A stretch of 64,000 bases of DNA from Palleronia rufa (GCF_000743715.1 NZ_JQEY01000012.1:46660-110659), one strand, 5' to 3'. Counted from the stretch's first letter, positions 51,110 to 61,007 are shown. Notes: a model not told the origin generated them from the letters alone. Numbers and translations: made by a program.

Positions 51110-51969
51110 GGGTCGCCGCCGCGGCCTGGCCCCTGGAGTGGCACGCCGACCGGGACGCCTATGCCGCGAAGCTGGCGCGGTGGTTCGAGACGGCCCGGGC
51201 CGATCTGCTGGTCTTTCCCGAATATGCCGGGATGGAGGCGAGCCTGACGGCGCCGCCGCCCCGCGACACGCCGGGGGCCTGGATCGACCTGGCCGCCGCC
51301 TCGGCACCCTGGGTGCTGGGACTGCATGTGGACCTGGCCCGCCGCCATGGCGTGCATTGCCTGGCGGGCAGCCTGCCGGTGGCCTCACCTTCGGGACCGG
51401 TGAACCGGGCCTATCTGGTGTCGCCCGCCGGGGCTGTGCTGTGGCAGGACAAGAGGATCCCGACGCCCTGGGAACGCACGCATACCGCCCTGGTCCCGGG
51501 CGATCCGCTGACGGTCGCGCAGACGGCTCTGGGACGGGTCGGCGTGCTGGTCTGCCACGACGCCGAATTCCCGGACCACGCCCGCGCCCTGCGGTGCGAC
51601 CTGCTGCTGATCCCGGCCTGCACGGACACGGACCGGGGTGCCGCGCGGGTGCGCGTGGCCGCAAGGGCCCGCGCGCTGGAGGGGACATGCGTCGCCATCC
51701 TGGCGCAGACCGTGGGAGAGGTTCCGGGGTGCTGTTTCCTGGACGCCAATTCCGGCCGGGCGGGCATCTACGCACCGCCCGACGCGGGCGTGCCGCCGGA
51801 CGGCATCCTGGCCGAGAGCGTGCCCCGGCAGCCCGGATGGGTGCGCGCGGACCTTCCCGTGGACGCCTTGGCCCGGCTGCGGGCGGGTTTGGGCGAGGTG
51901 GCGATCGCGCGGGACTGGCCCCGCGCGGCACAGGCGCATCCCGCCCCGCTCAGGCGGTTTGCAATGTGA
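51106..51969 (+). CDS. Carbon-nitrogen hydrolase (nitrilase superfamily)
   Basis: A 287-aa hydrolase with the Glu-Lys-Cys triad: E39 in LVFPEYAGME, K116 in WQDKRIPTPWE and C150 in VLVCHDAEFP. GTG at 51106 overlaps the acetyltransferase stop. Amidases, omega-amidases and carbamoylases share this fold. The pairing with a GNAT protein recalls bacterial pairs of unknown substrate; no more specific claim is made. Confidence 0.92.
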   Translation: MRVAAAAWPLEWHADRDAYAAKLARWFETARADLLVFPEYAGMEASLTAPPPRDTPGAWIDLAAASAPWVLGLHVDLARRHGVHCLAGSLPVASPSGPVNRAYLVSPAGAVLWQDKRIPTPWERTHTALVPGDPLTVAQTALGRVGVLVCHDAEFPDHARALRCDLLLIPACTDTDRGAARVRVAARARALEGTCVAILAQTVGEVPGCCFLDANSGRAGIYAPPDAGVPPDGILAESVPRQPGWVRADLPVDALARLRAGLGEVAIARDWPRAAQAHPAPLRRFAM

Positions 51970-52059
51970 CAGCCGATCACGTCTGGGCGAGACGCGCACC
52001 GTTCCCTGCCGTCGGGCCGTTCCCTGGGCATCATTTCCCGACCATCGACGGAGCATCCC

Positions 52060-52698
52060 ATGAGAACCGCCGCCCTGACGACCGCCCTGCTGTTTCTGTC
52101 CGCGCCGCTTATGGCCGCGCCGATCGCCTTCGACGACCAGTGGCAGACGCAGAAATTCCCGTTCCAGGCCGACAACGACTATGCGCTGAACGGCACCTCC
52201 CTGGGGGTCGTTTCCGACGACAGCGTGTCGCTGGTCTATCGGCGCACCGGCGACGCGGCGGCGGCCGGCTCCGCCAGCTGGACCTGGAGCGTGTCCGAGG
52301 GCGTTCCGGCCACGGACCTGTCGGTGAAGGGCGGCGACGACCGCGACCTGGCGCTCTATTTCGTGTTCTCCGACGCGGCCACGGCACAAGAACTTGAGGG
52401 CGCCTCCCTGCGCAGCCTCCTGGGCGCCGAAAAGGTGCGGGTCCTGGTCTATGTCTGGGGCGGCGACAGCCCGAAGGGCACCGTGCTCGACAGCCCGTAC
52501 CTGGGCGCGCGGGGCAAGACCGTGATCCTCCACGGGTCCGGCACGGGCAAGCAGTCGGAGCAGGTGTCCTTCGATGCGGACCTGACCAGCGCCTTCGGCG
52601 AACGGCCCCCGGTTCTGCTGGGCGTGGCCGTCTCAGCAGACAGCGATGACACCGACAGCCGCATCGACGCGACAATCTCCGACCTGACGCTCGACTGA
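52060..52698 (+). CDS. Exported DUF3047-like protein
   Basis: A 212-aa protein with a signal peptide (ALTTALLFLSAPLMAA) and a beta-rich body. The stretches SASWTWSVSEGVPATDLSVKGGDDRDLALYF (split here as family-like segments) and VLVYVWGG and VLLGVAVSADSDDTDSRIDA resemble the DUF3047 family. No catalytic residues are recognised. It is monocistronic-looking, 90 bases after the nitrilase. Confidence 0.75.
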   Translation: MRTAALTTALLFLSAPLMAAPIAFDDQWQTQKFPFQADNDYALNGTSLGVVSDDSVSLVYRRTGDAAAAGSASWTWSVSEGVPATDLSVKGGDDRDLALYFVFSDAATAQELEGASLRSLLGAEKVRVLVYVWGGDSPKGTVLDSPYLGARGKTVILHGSGTGKQSEQVSFDADLTSAFGERPPVLLGVAVSADSDDTDSRIDATISDLTLD

Positions 52699-52807
52699 GG
52701 GGCGGCCGGCCGCCGCGGCCAAGGCGGCTTTGGCGCGATGTCGCAGCGGATGCGGGGCCGATTCCGCATCCGCGCCGTTCGTCTGTGTCCTTGGGTGTGT
52801 CCTTGGG

Positions 52808-52830
52808 CGTGGACAGATCACGTGTCCACG
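52808..52830. promoter_or_regulatory. 23-bp dyad upstream of the FAD/ADC-cyclase operon
   Basis: CGTGGACA and TGTCCACG are perfect 8-bp inverted arms around GATCACG, ending 93 bases before the start at 52924. A consensus-like -35 TTGACA lies at 52862-52867, without a clear -10. Size and place suit an operator; the regulator is unknown. Confidence 0.5.
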
Positions 52831-52923
52831 ACGTACCGTTACGTCAACCGAAGCCCTGCTGTTGACATGCGATTTCATCGGAAACTGTCCTTCCGGCCCC
52901 TCGATCCCTGCGGAGTGGACGCC

Positions 52924-55776
52924 ATGAAACGTATTGCGATACTCGGGGGCGGCGTCGGCGCGATCTCTGCCGCGTTCGAGCTGACCTCAGGTCCGGATGC
53001 CTACGACGTGACGATCTACCAGACCGGCTGGCGGCTGGGCGGCAAATGCGCCAGCGGCCGCAACGCCGCGCACGGCCACAGGATCGAGGAGCACGGGCTT
53101 CACGTCTGGGCCGGGTTCTACGAAAACGCCATCGCGCTGATGCGCCGCTGCTACGAAGACCTCGACGGAGAGGACGGGGTGTTCCCGGGCTTCGATGCGG
53201 CCTTCACCCCGCACAACAACGTGGTGTTGGGAGACGACACCCCCGACGGCTGGGGGTTCTGGCCGCTCCGGCCGGCGATGGCCCCCAAGCGCGGCAGCGT
53301 GGGCTACGGCGCGGTCAGGCCGTGGACCTACATCCGGCTGGTGGCCGAAACGCTGCGCGACGTCACCGAAGACGCCCTGGCCGCGCCGTTCATCTGCCCG
53401 GTCGAGGACTGCGGCGCGGACACGCCCGGCCCTGTGCGCGGCGTGACCGATCTGATGGCCGAGACGGCCGCGCGCGGCGAGCGGGGTGAGACCCGCGCGA
53501 CGCTGGCCACCCTGGTGACGCAGCATCAGGACGCCGTCGCCGAAGGGCGGTGCGACCTGATCGAGCGTCAGTACTTCGACCCGGTTTTTCAGCGAATCTA
53601 CGGCGTTCTGGACCTGGGCGGCGCGATCCTGCGCGGCCTTCTGTCCGAAGAGGTGATCCGCGGCGGATTCGACGCGATCGAGGACCGGGAGTTTTCCGAC
53701 TGGATCGCGGAGCACGGCGCCCATCCCGACACGGTGGACAGCGCCCTCGTCCGCGCGGTCTACGACTACGCGTTCGGCTACCGGGACGGGATCTGCGACA
53801 GGGCACATCGTGCCATCGGGGCCGGAACCTTCATCCAGGGCACCCTGCGGCTGGTGCTGACCTATCGGGACGCGATCTTTCTGAAGATGAACGCCGGCAT
53901 GGGCGACACCATGTTCACGCCCTATTACAAGGCGCTGCGCAAACGCGGGGTGAAGTTCCGCTTTTTCCATGAGGTCACGGCGCTGCGGCTCGACCCCGCC
54001 GGGCGGCTGGTCGAGCGGATCGAGATCGACCGGCAGGCGACGCCGAAAGGTGCCTACGCGCCGTTCGTCCGGGTCGGCGATCTGGACTGCTGGCCGTCGC
54101 AGCCGTTGTTCGACCAGCTTGAGGAGGGCGAGGCGCTGAAGGCCGCCAGCGTCGATCTTGAGGATCCCTGGCGCGCCTGGGGTCCGGTGGGCAAGGTGAT
54201 CCTGGAACGCGGCGCGGATTTCGACGCGGTCATCCTGGGCATCTCCCTGGGCGCGCTGCCCGCCGTCGCCGCCGACCTGATCGCACAGAGCCCGCTCTGG
54301 TCGCGCATGGTCCGCCGGGTCGAAACCGTGGGCACCCAGGCGATGCAGCTCTGGCACGTGCCGAAGGACCTGGGCTGGCGCCATGGCGACTCGATCCTGA
54401 CCGCCTATGCCGACAACATGAACACCTGGGCGGACATGAGCCATCTGGTGGCCCGCGAGGCCTGGCCGGAGGGGTCCGCACCCGGCGCGATTTCCTATTT
54501 CTGCGGACCGACGCCGGACCCGGGCGACATGCCCGACGGACCCGCCGCGGATTACGCCCGCACACTTGGGGACAGGATGCGAGAGCGGAGCCGGCTGTGG
54601 ATCCAGAAGGCCGGCGCGGGAATCTTTCCCCAGGTGATGACCGCCGGCCGGATGGATCCGGACAGGCTGATCCCGCCGGGCGACGCTGAGGATGCGTTGA
54701 CCGGCCAGTATTTCCGCATGAACGTGGCGCCGTCGGAGCGCTACGTCATGTCCACGCCCGGCTCCGCCGCGGCGCGGCTGCGGTCCGACCGGAGCGGGTT
54801 CGACAATCTCTGGCTGGCCGGCGACTGGACCTGGACGGCGATCAATGCCGGCTGCGTCGAGGCGGCGACAATGTCCGGCATCCGCGCGGCCCAGGCGCTG
54901 GCCGGACAGCCCGTCCGTATCTTCGGTGAGGCGGCGGATCCGCGGATCGGCGCGATCCGCACGCCGGTGATCCCCGCGCCCCGGACGATCCGGCCGCAGA
55001 ATTCTGCATGGCCGTGGAGCGCCGCCTTCGGCATGGCAAAGACCACGGGCGCTGCGTTGATGCTGCCGGTGCCGCGGGACACGGTCGCGGCGCTGCTGCC
55101 CCGGGGGCTGGAACCCGGCGCGCAGCCGGTCACCGGCCCCGCCGAACACCCGGTGATCCTGCTGATGGGTCGGCAGCGAAACGTCCGTCCCAACATCGCG
55201 CCCCTGGGGATGAACTACCTTGAGTTCATCTGCGCCGTGCCATGGGTGCGGCACAGCGAACCGAAGCTGGCGCATCTGGGTCCACTCGTCACGCCGACCC
55301 GGCTCTACCTGGACAGCCTGCCGCCGATCCTGCTGGGGATTTACGGCTACGGATTTCCCAAGGTCCGGGCAGAGATGCTGGCCGACGCGACCAGCTACAC
55401 CATCCGCCATGCAACGGGCGGCCACGCCATCCTGACGGCGGAGTTCACGCCCGCCGGTCCCGAAGGCCGCGCCGTCGATTTCCCGCTGTTCGCGACCGCA
55501 CGCAACGGGTTCGAGATGATGATGGTCACACGCAACCGCTTGAACATGTGGCAGTATTCGGTCTACGATTTCGCCCTGGCACAGGCGCGGCTGACCCCTG
55601 CCGACCTGTCGCTTCGAATCTGTTCGGACGACCTGGGGTTGCCACGGGGGTACTTTTGTCCCCCCAGTATTGCCGACGCCCCCTGCGGCGCCTTTCTTTT
55701 GCGGACGGATGCGACCATCAACAACCCGCTGCAATCCTTCGACCTGCTGGCCACGCTGAAAAAGGGCCCTGCATGA
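52924..55776 (+). CDS. FAD-dependent amine-oxidase/desaturase-type oxidoreductase fused to an acetoacetate decarboxylase-like domain
   Basis: A 950-aa two-domain protein. Residues 1-660 form a phytoene-desaturase/amine-oxidase-like flavoprotein: FAD loop RIAILGGGVGAISAAFEL, YQTGWRLGGKCASGRN, EEHGLHVWAGFYEN, and the C-terminal FAD contact LWLAGDWTWTAINAGCVEAA. Residues about 690-950 resemble acetoacetate decarboxylase (ADC), with IYGYGFPKVRAEML; K813 aligns with the Schiff-base lysine, but the neighbouring lysine of true ADC is Val. The ATG at 52924 starts the flavin domain directly. Its stop overlaps the cyclase-ATPase gene (ATGA). Substrate unknown. Confidence 0.85.
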   Translation: MKRIAILGGGVGAISAAFELTSGPDAYDVTIYQTGWRLGGKCASGRNAAHGHRIEEHGLHVWAGFYENAIALMRRCYEDLDGEDGVFPGFDAAFTPHNNVVLGDDTPDGWGFWPLRPAMAPKRGSVGYGAVRPWTYIRLVAETLRDVTEDALAAPFICPVEDCGADTPGPVRGVTDLMAETAARGERGETRATLATLVTQHQDAVAEGRCDLIERQYFDPVFQRIYGVLDLGGAILRGLLSEEVIRGGFDAIEDREFSDWIAEHGAHPDTVDSALVRAVYDYAFGYRDGICDRAHRAIGAGTFIQGTLRLVLTYRDAIFLKMNAGMGDTMFTPYYKALRKRGVKFRFFHEVTALRLDPAGRLVERIEIDRQATPKGAYAPFVRVGDLDCWPSQPLFDQLEEGEALKAASVDLEDPWRAWGPVGKVILERGADFDAVILGISLGALPAVAADLIAQSPLWSRMVRRVETVGTQAMQLWHVPKDLGWRHGDSILTAYADNMNTWADMSHLVAREAWPEGSAPGAISYFCGPTPDPGDMPDGPAADYARTLGDRMRERSRLWIQKAGAGIFPQVMTAGRMDPDRLIPPGDAEDALTGQYFRMNVAPSERYVMSTPGSAAARLRSDRSGFDNLWLAGDWTWTAINAGCVEAATMSGIRAAQALAGQPVRIFGEAADPRIGAIRTPVIPAPRTIRPQNSAWPWSAAFGMAKTTGAALMLPVPRDTVAALLPRGLEPGAQPVTGPAEHPVILLMGRQRNVRPNIAPLGMNYLEFICAVPWVRHSEPKLAHLGPLVTPTRLYLDSLPPILLGIYGYGFPKVRAEMLADATSYTIRHATGGHAILTAEFTPAGPEGRAVDFPLFATARNGFEMMMVTRNRLNMWQYSVYDFALAQARLTPADLSLRICSDDLGLPRGYFCPPSIADAPCGAFLLRTDATINNPLQSFDLLATLKKGPA

Positions 55777-58700
55777 ACCTGCCGATTCCCGCCTGCGCCG
55801 TGTGCGGACACACCCTGGTGGAGACGGCCCGGTTCTGCCCGGGTTGCGGACGCCGGGTGGGCGCGGCGGCCCATGCCCACTCCCACTACATGACCGTCCT
55901 GATCTGCGACCTGTCGGGGTCCACCGCGATGACGCACGCCATGGGGGACGAGGCGATGTTCGCCCTCATCACCCGCTTCCAGCGGATCTGCACCGATGCC
56001 GTGGGCGCGCAGGGCGGACTGGTCGCCAAGTTCATGGGCGACGGGATGCTGGCCTATTTCGGCCACCCCGAACCGGTCAAGAACAGCGCCGAAGCAGCGG
56101 TCTGCGCCGCCGACCACATCCTGAGCGCCATGTCCGGGCTGGCCCCCGATCTTAGCGCCAGTGCCGGGGTCGCGACGGGCTGGATGGTGATCGGAGACAT
56201 GTACGACATGGGACCGGCGTCGGAGACGCTGGCCGTGGGCGGCACGGTGAACCTGGCCGCGCGGCTCCAGTCAGAGGCCGGACCGCGCGAGATCGCGGTC
56301 TCAGGTGAGACCCGCCGCCGGCTCGACCCCGCGCGGTTCAAGATGACGCCGCGGGGGCGCAGGACACTGCGCGGCCTGCACGAACCGGTCGAGCTGTGGA
56401 GCGCGGTGCCGCTGGCGTCGGGCGTTTCCCAGTCGCTGTTCGTGGGCCGCCGGGCTGCGCTGTCGCAACTCGGCTCGGCCTGGGAGGGGCGCCGCGACGG
56501 CGGCCCCTGGCTCTGCGAGATCGTTGCGCCCGCCGGCTACGGCAAGACCGCCATCGCCCGGCATTTCATCGCCAACACCGTCAACGAGGCCAATACGCTC
56601 GAACTGCGGGCCGAAAGGCACCTTCGGATGCAGAGCTTCTCTTGCTTTCGCAACCTGGTGCGCAGCGTCGGCGGGCTGACCCCCGGCACCGGCGCCGACG
56701 ACCAGCGCGGCCGTCTGGCCACCCTCGTCGCGGACGACCACGTGCCCGGCCTCCTCGATCTGATGGGGCTCAACCAGGTGCCGGTCAGTCCGGTGCTGCG
56801 GCTGAGCCGGATGGCGGAATCGGTCCTGGCGTTTCTCTCCCGCCGCCTGCCCGAAAGCGCCGCGGTCCTGCTTTTGGACGACGCGCATTGGCTGGATCCG
56901 GACAGCCGCGCGCTCCTGCCGCGGATCATGAGCGTGCTGGAAAGCCGCAATATCGCGATACTCGCGCCCCGGCGCCCGGACGGCGGTCCCCTTCTGCCCG
57001 GCACCGTGACAATCGAGCTTGCGCCCTTCGGCAGGGAAGAGAGCGCGGAACTGATCGGCGCGCTGGACGACACGGACCGCATCCCCGCCACCGACCGCCG
57101 TGCGCTGGCGGCCCGCGCCGCCGGAGTGCCGCTCTATCTGGAACACATGACCCGCGCGGTACTGGAGCGCCGCGCGGCAGGCCAGCCGACCGCGCTGCCC
57201 AACACCATCGTCGAGGCGCTGATCGAGCGCGCCGCCAGCGTGGGCGCGTCCCGCGGACTGATCGAGGCGGTCGCGGTGCTGGGCGTCGACGTGCGCACGG
57301 ATGTGCTGGCCGACATGCTGGGCCGCGCCGACGAGGACGTGCGCGACCGCGTGGCGGAATTGATCGCGCGCGGGCTGCTGACCCTGTCGGGGAACGGGCG
57401 GATCGAATTCGACCATGCGCTGGTCCGCGACGCCCTGCTCAGCACCATCCTGTCGGACCGCCGCCGCGACCTTCACCGCAAGGCGCTGGCGGCATACGGC
57501 CGGCTGGCACCCGGGGCGCTGGCCGCCGATCCGATCCTGGCGTCCATCCACCTCTACGGCGCCGGCCGCCCGACAGAGGCCCTGCCGGTGATGATCGAGG
57601 CCGCGAAGGCGCAGATCGGCGGCGGTGAGTTGCGCGAGGCCGCGGAAGTGTTGCGCCGGGCCCGCGACACGCTGCCCCAGGTGGCCGATCCGGACCTGCG
57701 CGAGCGGATCGAGATGCCGCTGCAATACCTCACCGGCGCGACCCTGGTCCAGATCCGGGGCTTTTCCGACCCGACCGTGGGCACGGCCTATGAGCGGGCG
57801 CTGGACCTGTGCCTCCGGCGCGGCGACGCGACGGAAGCGGAGTTCCAGATCGTCTGGGGGATCTGGGCGCATTGCGTTGTCGTCGGCCGGCTCGACGAAG
57901 CCTCTGCCTCCTGCCGGCGGATGGAGGAAATCGCCCGGACACTGCCCGGGCTGGGCGTCCTTGCCCGCTCTGCCCGGGCCGTCCAGGCGTCGATCGACGT
58001 CGATCTGCCCGCGCATCACAGGGCCGTGGCCGACGTGCGCGGGGCCTACGATCTGGCCACCCACCGGATGCTGGCCGTGACCTACACCATGGACCCTTTG
58101 GCGCTGGCGCTGCTGTTCGCCACCCATGTCCGCTGGATCGAGGGCGACGTGCCGGGCTGGGAGGCCGCGGTGACGCAGACGCGGCGCCTTGAGGACGCGC
58201 TGGAGCTGGGATTCCTCGCCCCCTACATCGCCATCTACGGCACAGCGCCCGAAACCTATGCGCCCGGCGATGCGGATCGGGCGCGGCGGATCGCCGACGG
58301 GATAGAGACCGCGGCAGAGATCGGGCAGCCCTTCTGGGTGGCGGCGGGACATGTCTGGCGCGCCGGAGATCTGTGCTGGCGGAGCCCGCCGTCCGAGGCC
58401 ATCCCCGCCATGCGCGCCGCCATGGACACGCAGATCGCCATAGGCCAGACCCTGGGCGCGGGTTACCACATGGCGCGTCTGGCCGAGCGCTACGCCGCCC
58501 ATGGCGATGCGCAGGAGGCCGAAGCCTGGATCCGCCGGGCCGAGGCAGAGCTGTCCCTGGGCCGCTGCCGCCTCTACCGGCCGGAGATCCTGCGCCTGCG
58601 CGCGCGGATCGGGATGCTGGCCGGCGCCGATGTCGCGGCGTTGCTGGATGAGGCCGACGCCCGGGCGGTCGCGGACGGCCTTCATGCCTGGCGCTGGATG

Positions 58701-58937
58701 ATCGCGGCGACCCGGGCCGATGCGACAGCGCGCCGCGACCGGCGCGCCGCGGCAGAGACCCTGCGCGGGGCGCTGGCGACGCTGGAGCGGCCCGCGCAGG
58801 AACGCCACGGCGCGTATCGGTATGCTTCTGCCGTGCTCGACCGTCTGGAGGGCGCGGACGGCCGCGACGGGATGCCCCGGGCGCCGGAGGCGAGCGGGAC
58901 AGAAAACCGGTTGTCGCCGGAGCGGAATCGTGGATAG
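55773..58937 (+). CDS. Class III nucleotide cyclase fused to STAND/AAA ATPase and helical repeats
   Basis: A 1054-aa signalling protein. A zinc ribbon (C8, C11, C22, C25) leads into a class III cyclase catalytic domain (about 38-210) with both metal aspartates D46 (LICDLSGST) and D90 (VAKFMGDGML), K86, and the N160/R164 pair (VNLAARLQ). A STAND-type ATPase follows with Walker A PAGYGKT (K258) and Walker B VLLLDDAHW. The last 500 residues are TPR-like helices. Similar adenylate cyclase-ATPase proteins occur in actinobacteria and alphaproteobacteria. It overlaps the upstream oxidoreductase, so both belong to one operon. Confidence 0.88.
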   Translation: MNLPIPACAVCGHTLVETARFCPGCGRRVGAAAHAHSHYMTVLICDLSGSTAMTHAMGDEAMFALITRFQRICTDAVGAQGGLVAKFMGDGMLAYFGHPEPVKNSAEAAVCAADHILSAMSGLAPDLSASAGVATGWMVIGDMYDMGPASETLAVGGTVNLAARLQSEAGPREIAVSGETRRRLDPARFKMTPRGRRTLRGLHEPVELWSAVPLASGVSQSLFVGRRAALSQLGSAWEGRRDGGPWLCEIVAPAGYGKTAIARHFIANTVNEANTLELRAERHLRMQSFSCFRNLVRSVGGLTPGTGADDQRGRLATLVADDHVPGLLDLMGLNQVPVSPVLRLSRMAESVLAFLSRRLPESAAVLLLDDAHWLDPDSRALLPRIMSVLESRNIAILAPRRPDGGPLLPGTVTIELAPFGREESAELIGALDDTDRIPATDRRALAARAAGVPLYLEHMTRAVLERRAAGQPTALPNTIVEALIERAASVGASRGLIEAVAVLGVDVRTDVLADMLGRADEDVRDRVAELIARGLLTLSGNGRIEFDHALVRDALLSTILSDRRRDLHRKALAAYGRLAPGALAADPILASIHLYGAGRPTEALPVMIEAAKAQIGGGELREAAEVLRRARDTLPQVADPDLRERIEMPLQYLTGATLVQIRGFSDPTVGTAYERALDLCLRRGDATEAEFQIVWGIWAHCVVVGRLDEASASCRRMEEIARTLPGLGVLARSARAVQASIDVDLPAHHRAVADVRGAYDLATHRMLAVTYTMDPLALALLFATHVRWIEGDVPGWEAAVTQTRRLEDALELGFLAPYIAIYGTAPETYAPGDADRARRIADGIETAAEIGQPFWVAAGHVWRAGDLCWRSPPSEAIPAMRAAMDTQIAIGQTLGAGYHMARLAERYAAHGDAQEAEAWIRRAEAELSLGRCRLYRPEILRLRARIGMLAGADVAALLDEADARAVADGLHAWRWMIAATRADATARRDRRAAAETLRGALATLERPAQERHGAYRYASAVLDRLEGADGRDGMPRAPEASGTENRLSPERNRG

Positions 58938-59003
58938 CCTCTGTCCGCCGGGCGGCCCCTCCCCCTGACCGGGACCGGCGCCACACCCCGCAAGGAGAGC
59001 ACC

Positions 59004-60950
59004 ATGGCCAGAACCATGATCACATGCACGTGCCTCGGCACGCAGAAGATCGACGCCGCCGCCCTGTCGGCGGCCACCGGACTGGAGGTGCGCGCGCCCT
59101 GCAGCGCGCTCTGCACGGCGGAACTGGGCGTCGCGGCGGATGCGATCCGGGACGGTGAGGCTGTGCTCTGCTGCACCCAGGAAGAGCGCGTCTTTTCCGA
59201 GTTGGCCGCCGATCTCGACGCTGCCATGCCGGAGCTTCTGGACCTGCGGGACCGCGCCGGCTGGACCGACAACACGGACGCGCCGACGGCGAAGATGGCC
59301 GCGCTGATCGCTGCGGCGGCCCTTCCAAAGAACCCGGAGCGGTCCATCGACGTGGTATCCGACGGCGTGTGCCTGATCCTGGGCCCGTCCGAGGTCGCCC
59401 TGGCGGCGGCCGACAGGCTGAGCGCGTTCCTGGGTGTCACGGTACTGATCGACGACGTCGGCGCCATCCCGGACACGCGGACGTTCGATGTCGTCACCGG
59501 ACGGCTGCGCCGGGCCACCGGCGCGCTGGGCCAGTTCTCGGTCACGATCGACGCGCTCCGCCAGGTAGAGCCGGGCGGGCGCGGGCCGCTCACCCTGTCC
59601 GCGCCCCGCGACGGCGGCGTATCGGACTGCGACGTGATCCTGGACCTGCGCGGCGGCACGCCGCTCTTTCCCGCGCCAGAGAAGCGAGAGGGCTATCTGC
59701 GCGCCGATCCCGACCATGCCGCGGGGGTCGATGCCGCGATCCTGGCCGCGTCGCACCTTGTCGGCCTGTTCGAGAAACCGCTTCACGTTCGGCTGGAGCC
59801 CGCGCTCTGCGCCCATTCCCGCGCCGGGCAGATCGGGTGCACGCGCTGCCTCGACCTCTGCCCTACGGGCGCCATTGCCCCGGACGGAGACCACGTGACC
59901 GTCGATCCCATGATCTGCGCGGGATGCGGCGCATGCTCCGCCGCCTGCCCGTCGGGCGCCATCTCCTTCGACGCGCCGCCGGTGGATCTGACCATGCGCC
60001 GGGTCCAGACACTGGCAAAGACCTATCTGGACGCCGGCGGCGCCGCGCCGCGCCTGCTGGTCCATGACGCCCACGGGCGCGAGATGATCGCGCTGGCGGC
60101 GCGCCACGGGCGCGGCCTGCCCGCGGATGTGATCCCGCTGGACCTTCCCGCCGTCGGCGCCTTCGGCCACGCGGAGGCGCTGGCCGCACTGGCCGCCGGC
60201 TTCACCCATGTCACGATCCTGCCCGGACCCGGCGCGGACCGGGTGGCGCTGGCTGCGCAGACCGCACTGGCAGAGGCCATCGCCGGGTCGGGACATGTCG
60301 CCGTGCTGGACACGCCGGATCCCGATGCCGTGTCCGACGCGCTCTATGGGGCCGCCACACCAGATCCGGTCGCCCGTCCGGTCCGCCCCATCGGCACCCG
60401 CCGCCAGATTGCCCGGCAATCGGCCCGGGCGCTTCACCCGGACGCGGCGCAGATCCCGCTGCCCCAGGGCGCGCCCTACGGCGCCGTGCTGGTGGATGAC
60501 GCCGCCTGCACGCTCTGCCTGGCTTGTGTCTCGCTCTGCCCGTCCGGCGCGCTCGGCGACAACCCGGACCGTCCGCAGCTGCGCTTTCAGGAGGACGCGT
60601 GCCTGCAATGCGGTCTCTGCGCGACCATCTGCCCGGAGGACGCGATCACGCTGAAGCCGCGCCTGGACCTGACCGACGCGGCCCTGCACCAGCGCGTCGC
60701 CAAGGAAGAAGAGCCGTTCGATTGCGTGGAATGCGGCACACCGTTCGGCACCCGCGCCACCATCGAGCGGATCACGGCGAAGCTGGCGGACCACCCGATG
60801 TTCGGGGGAGACCGGATCCGCATGATCCAGATGTGCGACGATTGCCGGGTTCGGTCGCAGGCCCACGCGGAGGACAGCCCGTTCAAGCTGGGACAGCGGC
60901 CCGTCACGCAGACGTCAGAGGACTATATGAACCGGCGGCGGGACCACTGA
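59004..60950 (+). CDS. Multi-[4Fe-4S] ferredoxin-domain protein, probable formate dehydrogenase accessory protein
   Basis: A 648-aa soluble iron-sulfur protein. Four ferredoxin-type cysteine groups occur in two pairs: GCTRCLDLCPTGA and CAGCGACSAACPSGA (about 275-325), CTLCLACVSLCPSGA and CLQCGLCATICPEDA (about 505-550). A further CVEC...CDDC pair lies near the C-terminus. Large proteins of this kind accompany formate dehydrogenase operons in alphaproteobacteria. It is first in a run with DUF6494, Mrp and DUF6505. It may shuttle electrons or insert clusters; the exact step is unknown. Confidence 0.82.
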   Translation: MARTMITCTCLGTQKIDAAALSAATGLEVRAPCSALCTAELGVAADAIRDGEAVLCCTQEERVFSELAADLDAAMPELLDLRDRAGWTDNTDAPTAKMAALIAAAALPKNPERSIDVVSDGVCLILGPSEVALAAADRLSAFLGVTVLIDDVGAIPDTRTFDVVTGRLRRATGALGQFSVTIDALRQVEPGGRGPLTLSAPRDGGVSDCDVILDLRGGTPLFPAPEKREGYLRADPDHAAGVDAAILAASHLVGLFEKPLHVRLEPALCAHSRAGQIGCTRCLDLCPTGAIAPDGDHVTVDPMICAGCGACSAACPSGAISFDAPPVDLTMRRVQTLAKTYLDAGGAAPRLLVHDAHGREMIALAARHGRGLPADVIPLDLPAVGAFGHAEALAALAAGFTHVTILPGPGADRVALAAQTALAEAIAGSGHVAVLDTPDPDAVSDALYGAATPDPVARPVRPIGTRRQIARQSARALHPDAAQIPLPQGAPYGAVLVDDAACTLCLACVSLCPSGALGDNPDRPQLRFQEDACLQCGLCATICPEDAITLKPRLDLTDAALHQRVAKEEEPFDCVECGTPFGTRATIERITAKLADHPMFGGDRIRMIQMCDDCRVRSQAHAEDSPFKLGQRPVTQTSEDYMNRRRDH

Positions 60951-61007
60951 CGCGGTTGCGGCGTTGACCGGCCGACCCCAGATCCAACACATGACAAGGG
61001 CGACACC

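Noticed and set aside
56301..60866. A very long (over 1500 codons) open frame on the minus strand, antisense to the cyclase-ATPase and ferredoxin genes
   Set aside because: It is a shadow of high G+C codon use: rich in Arg, Gly, His and Gln, without any recognisable domain, and opposite two genes with clear motifs.
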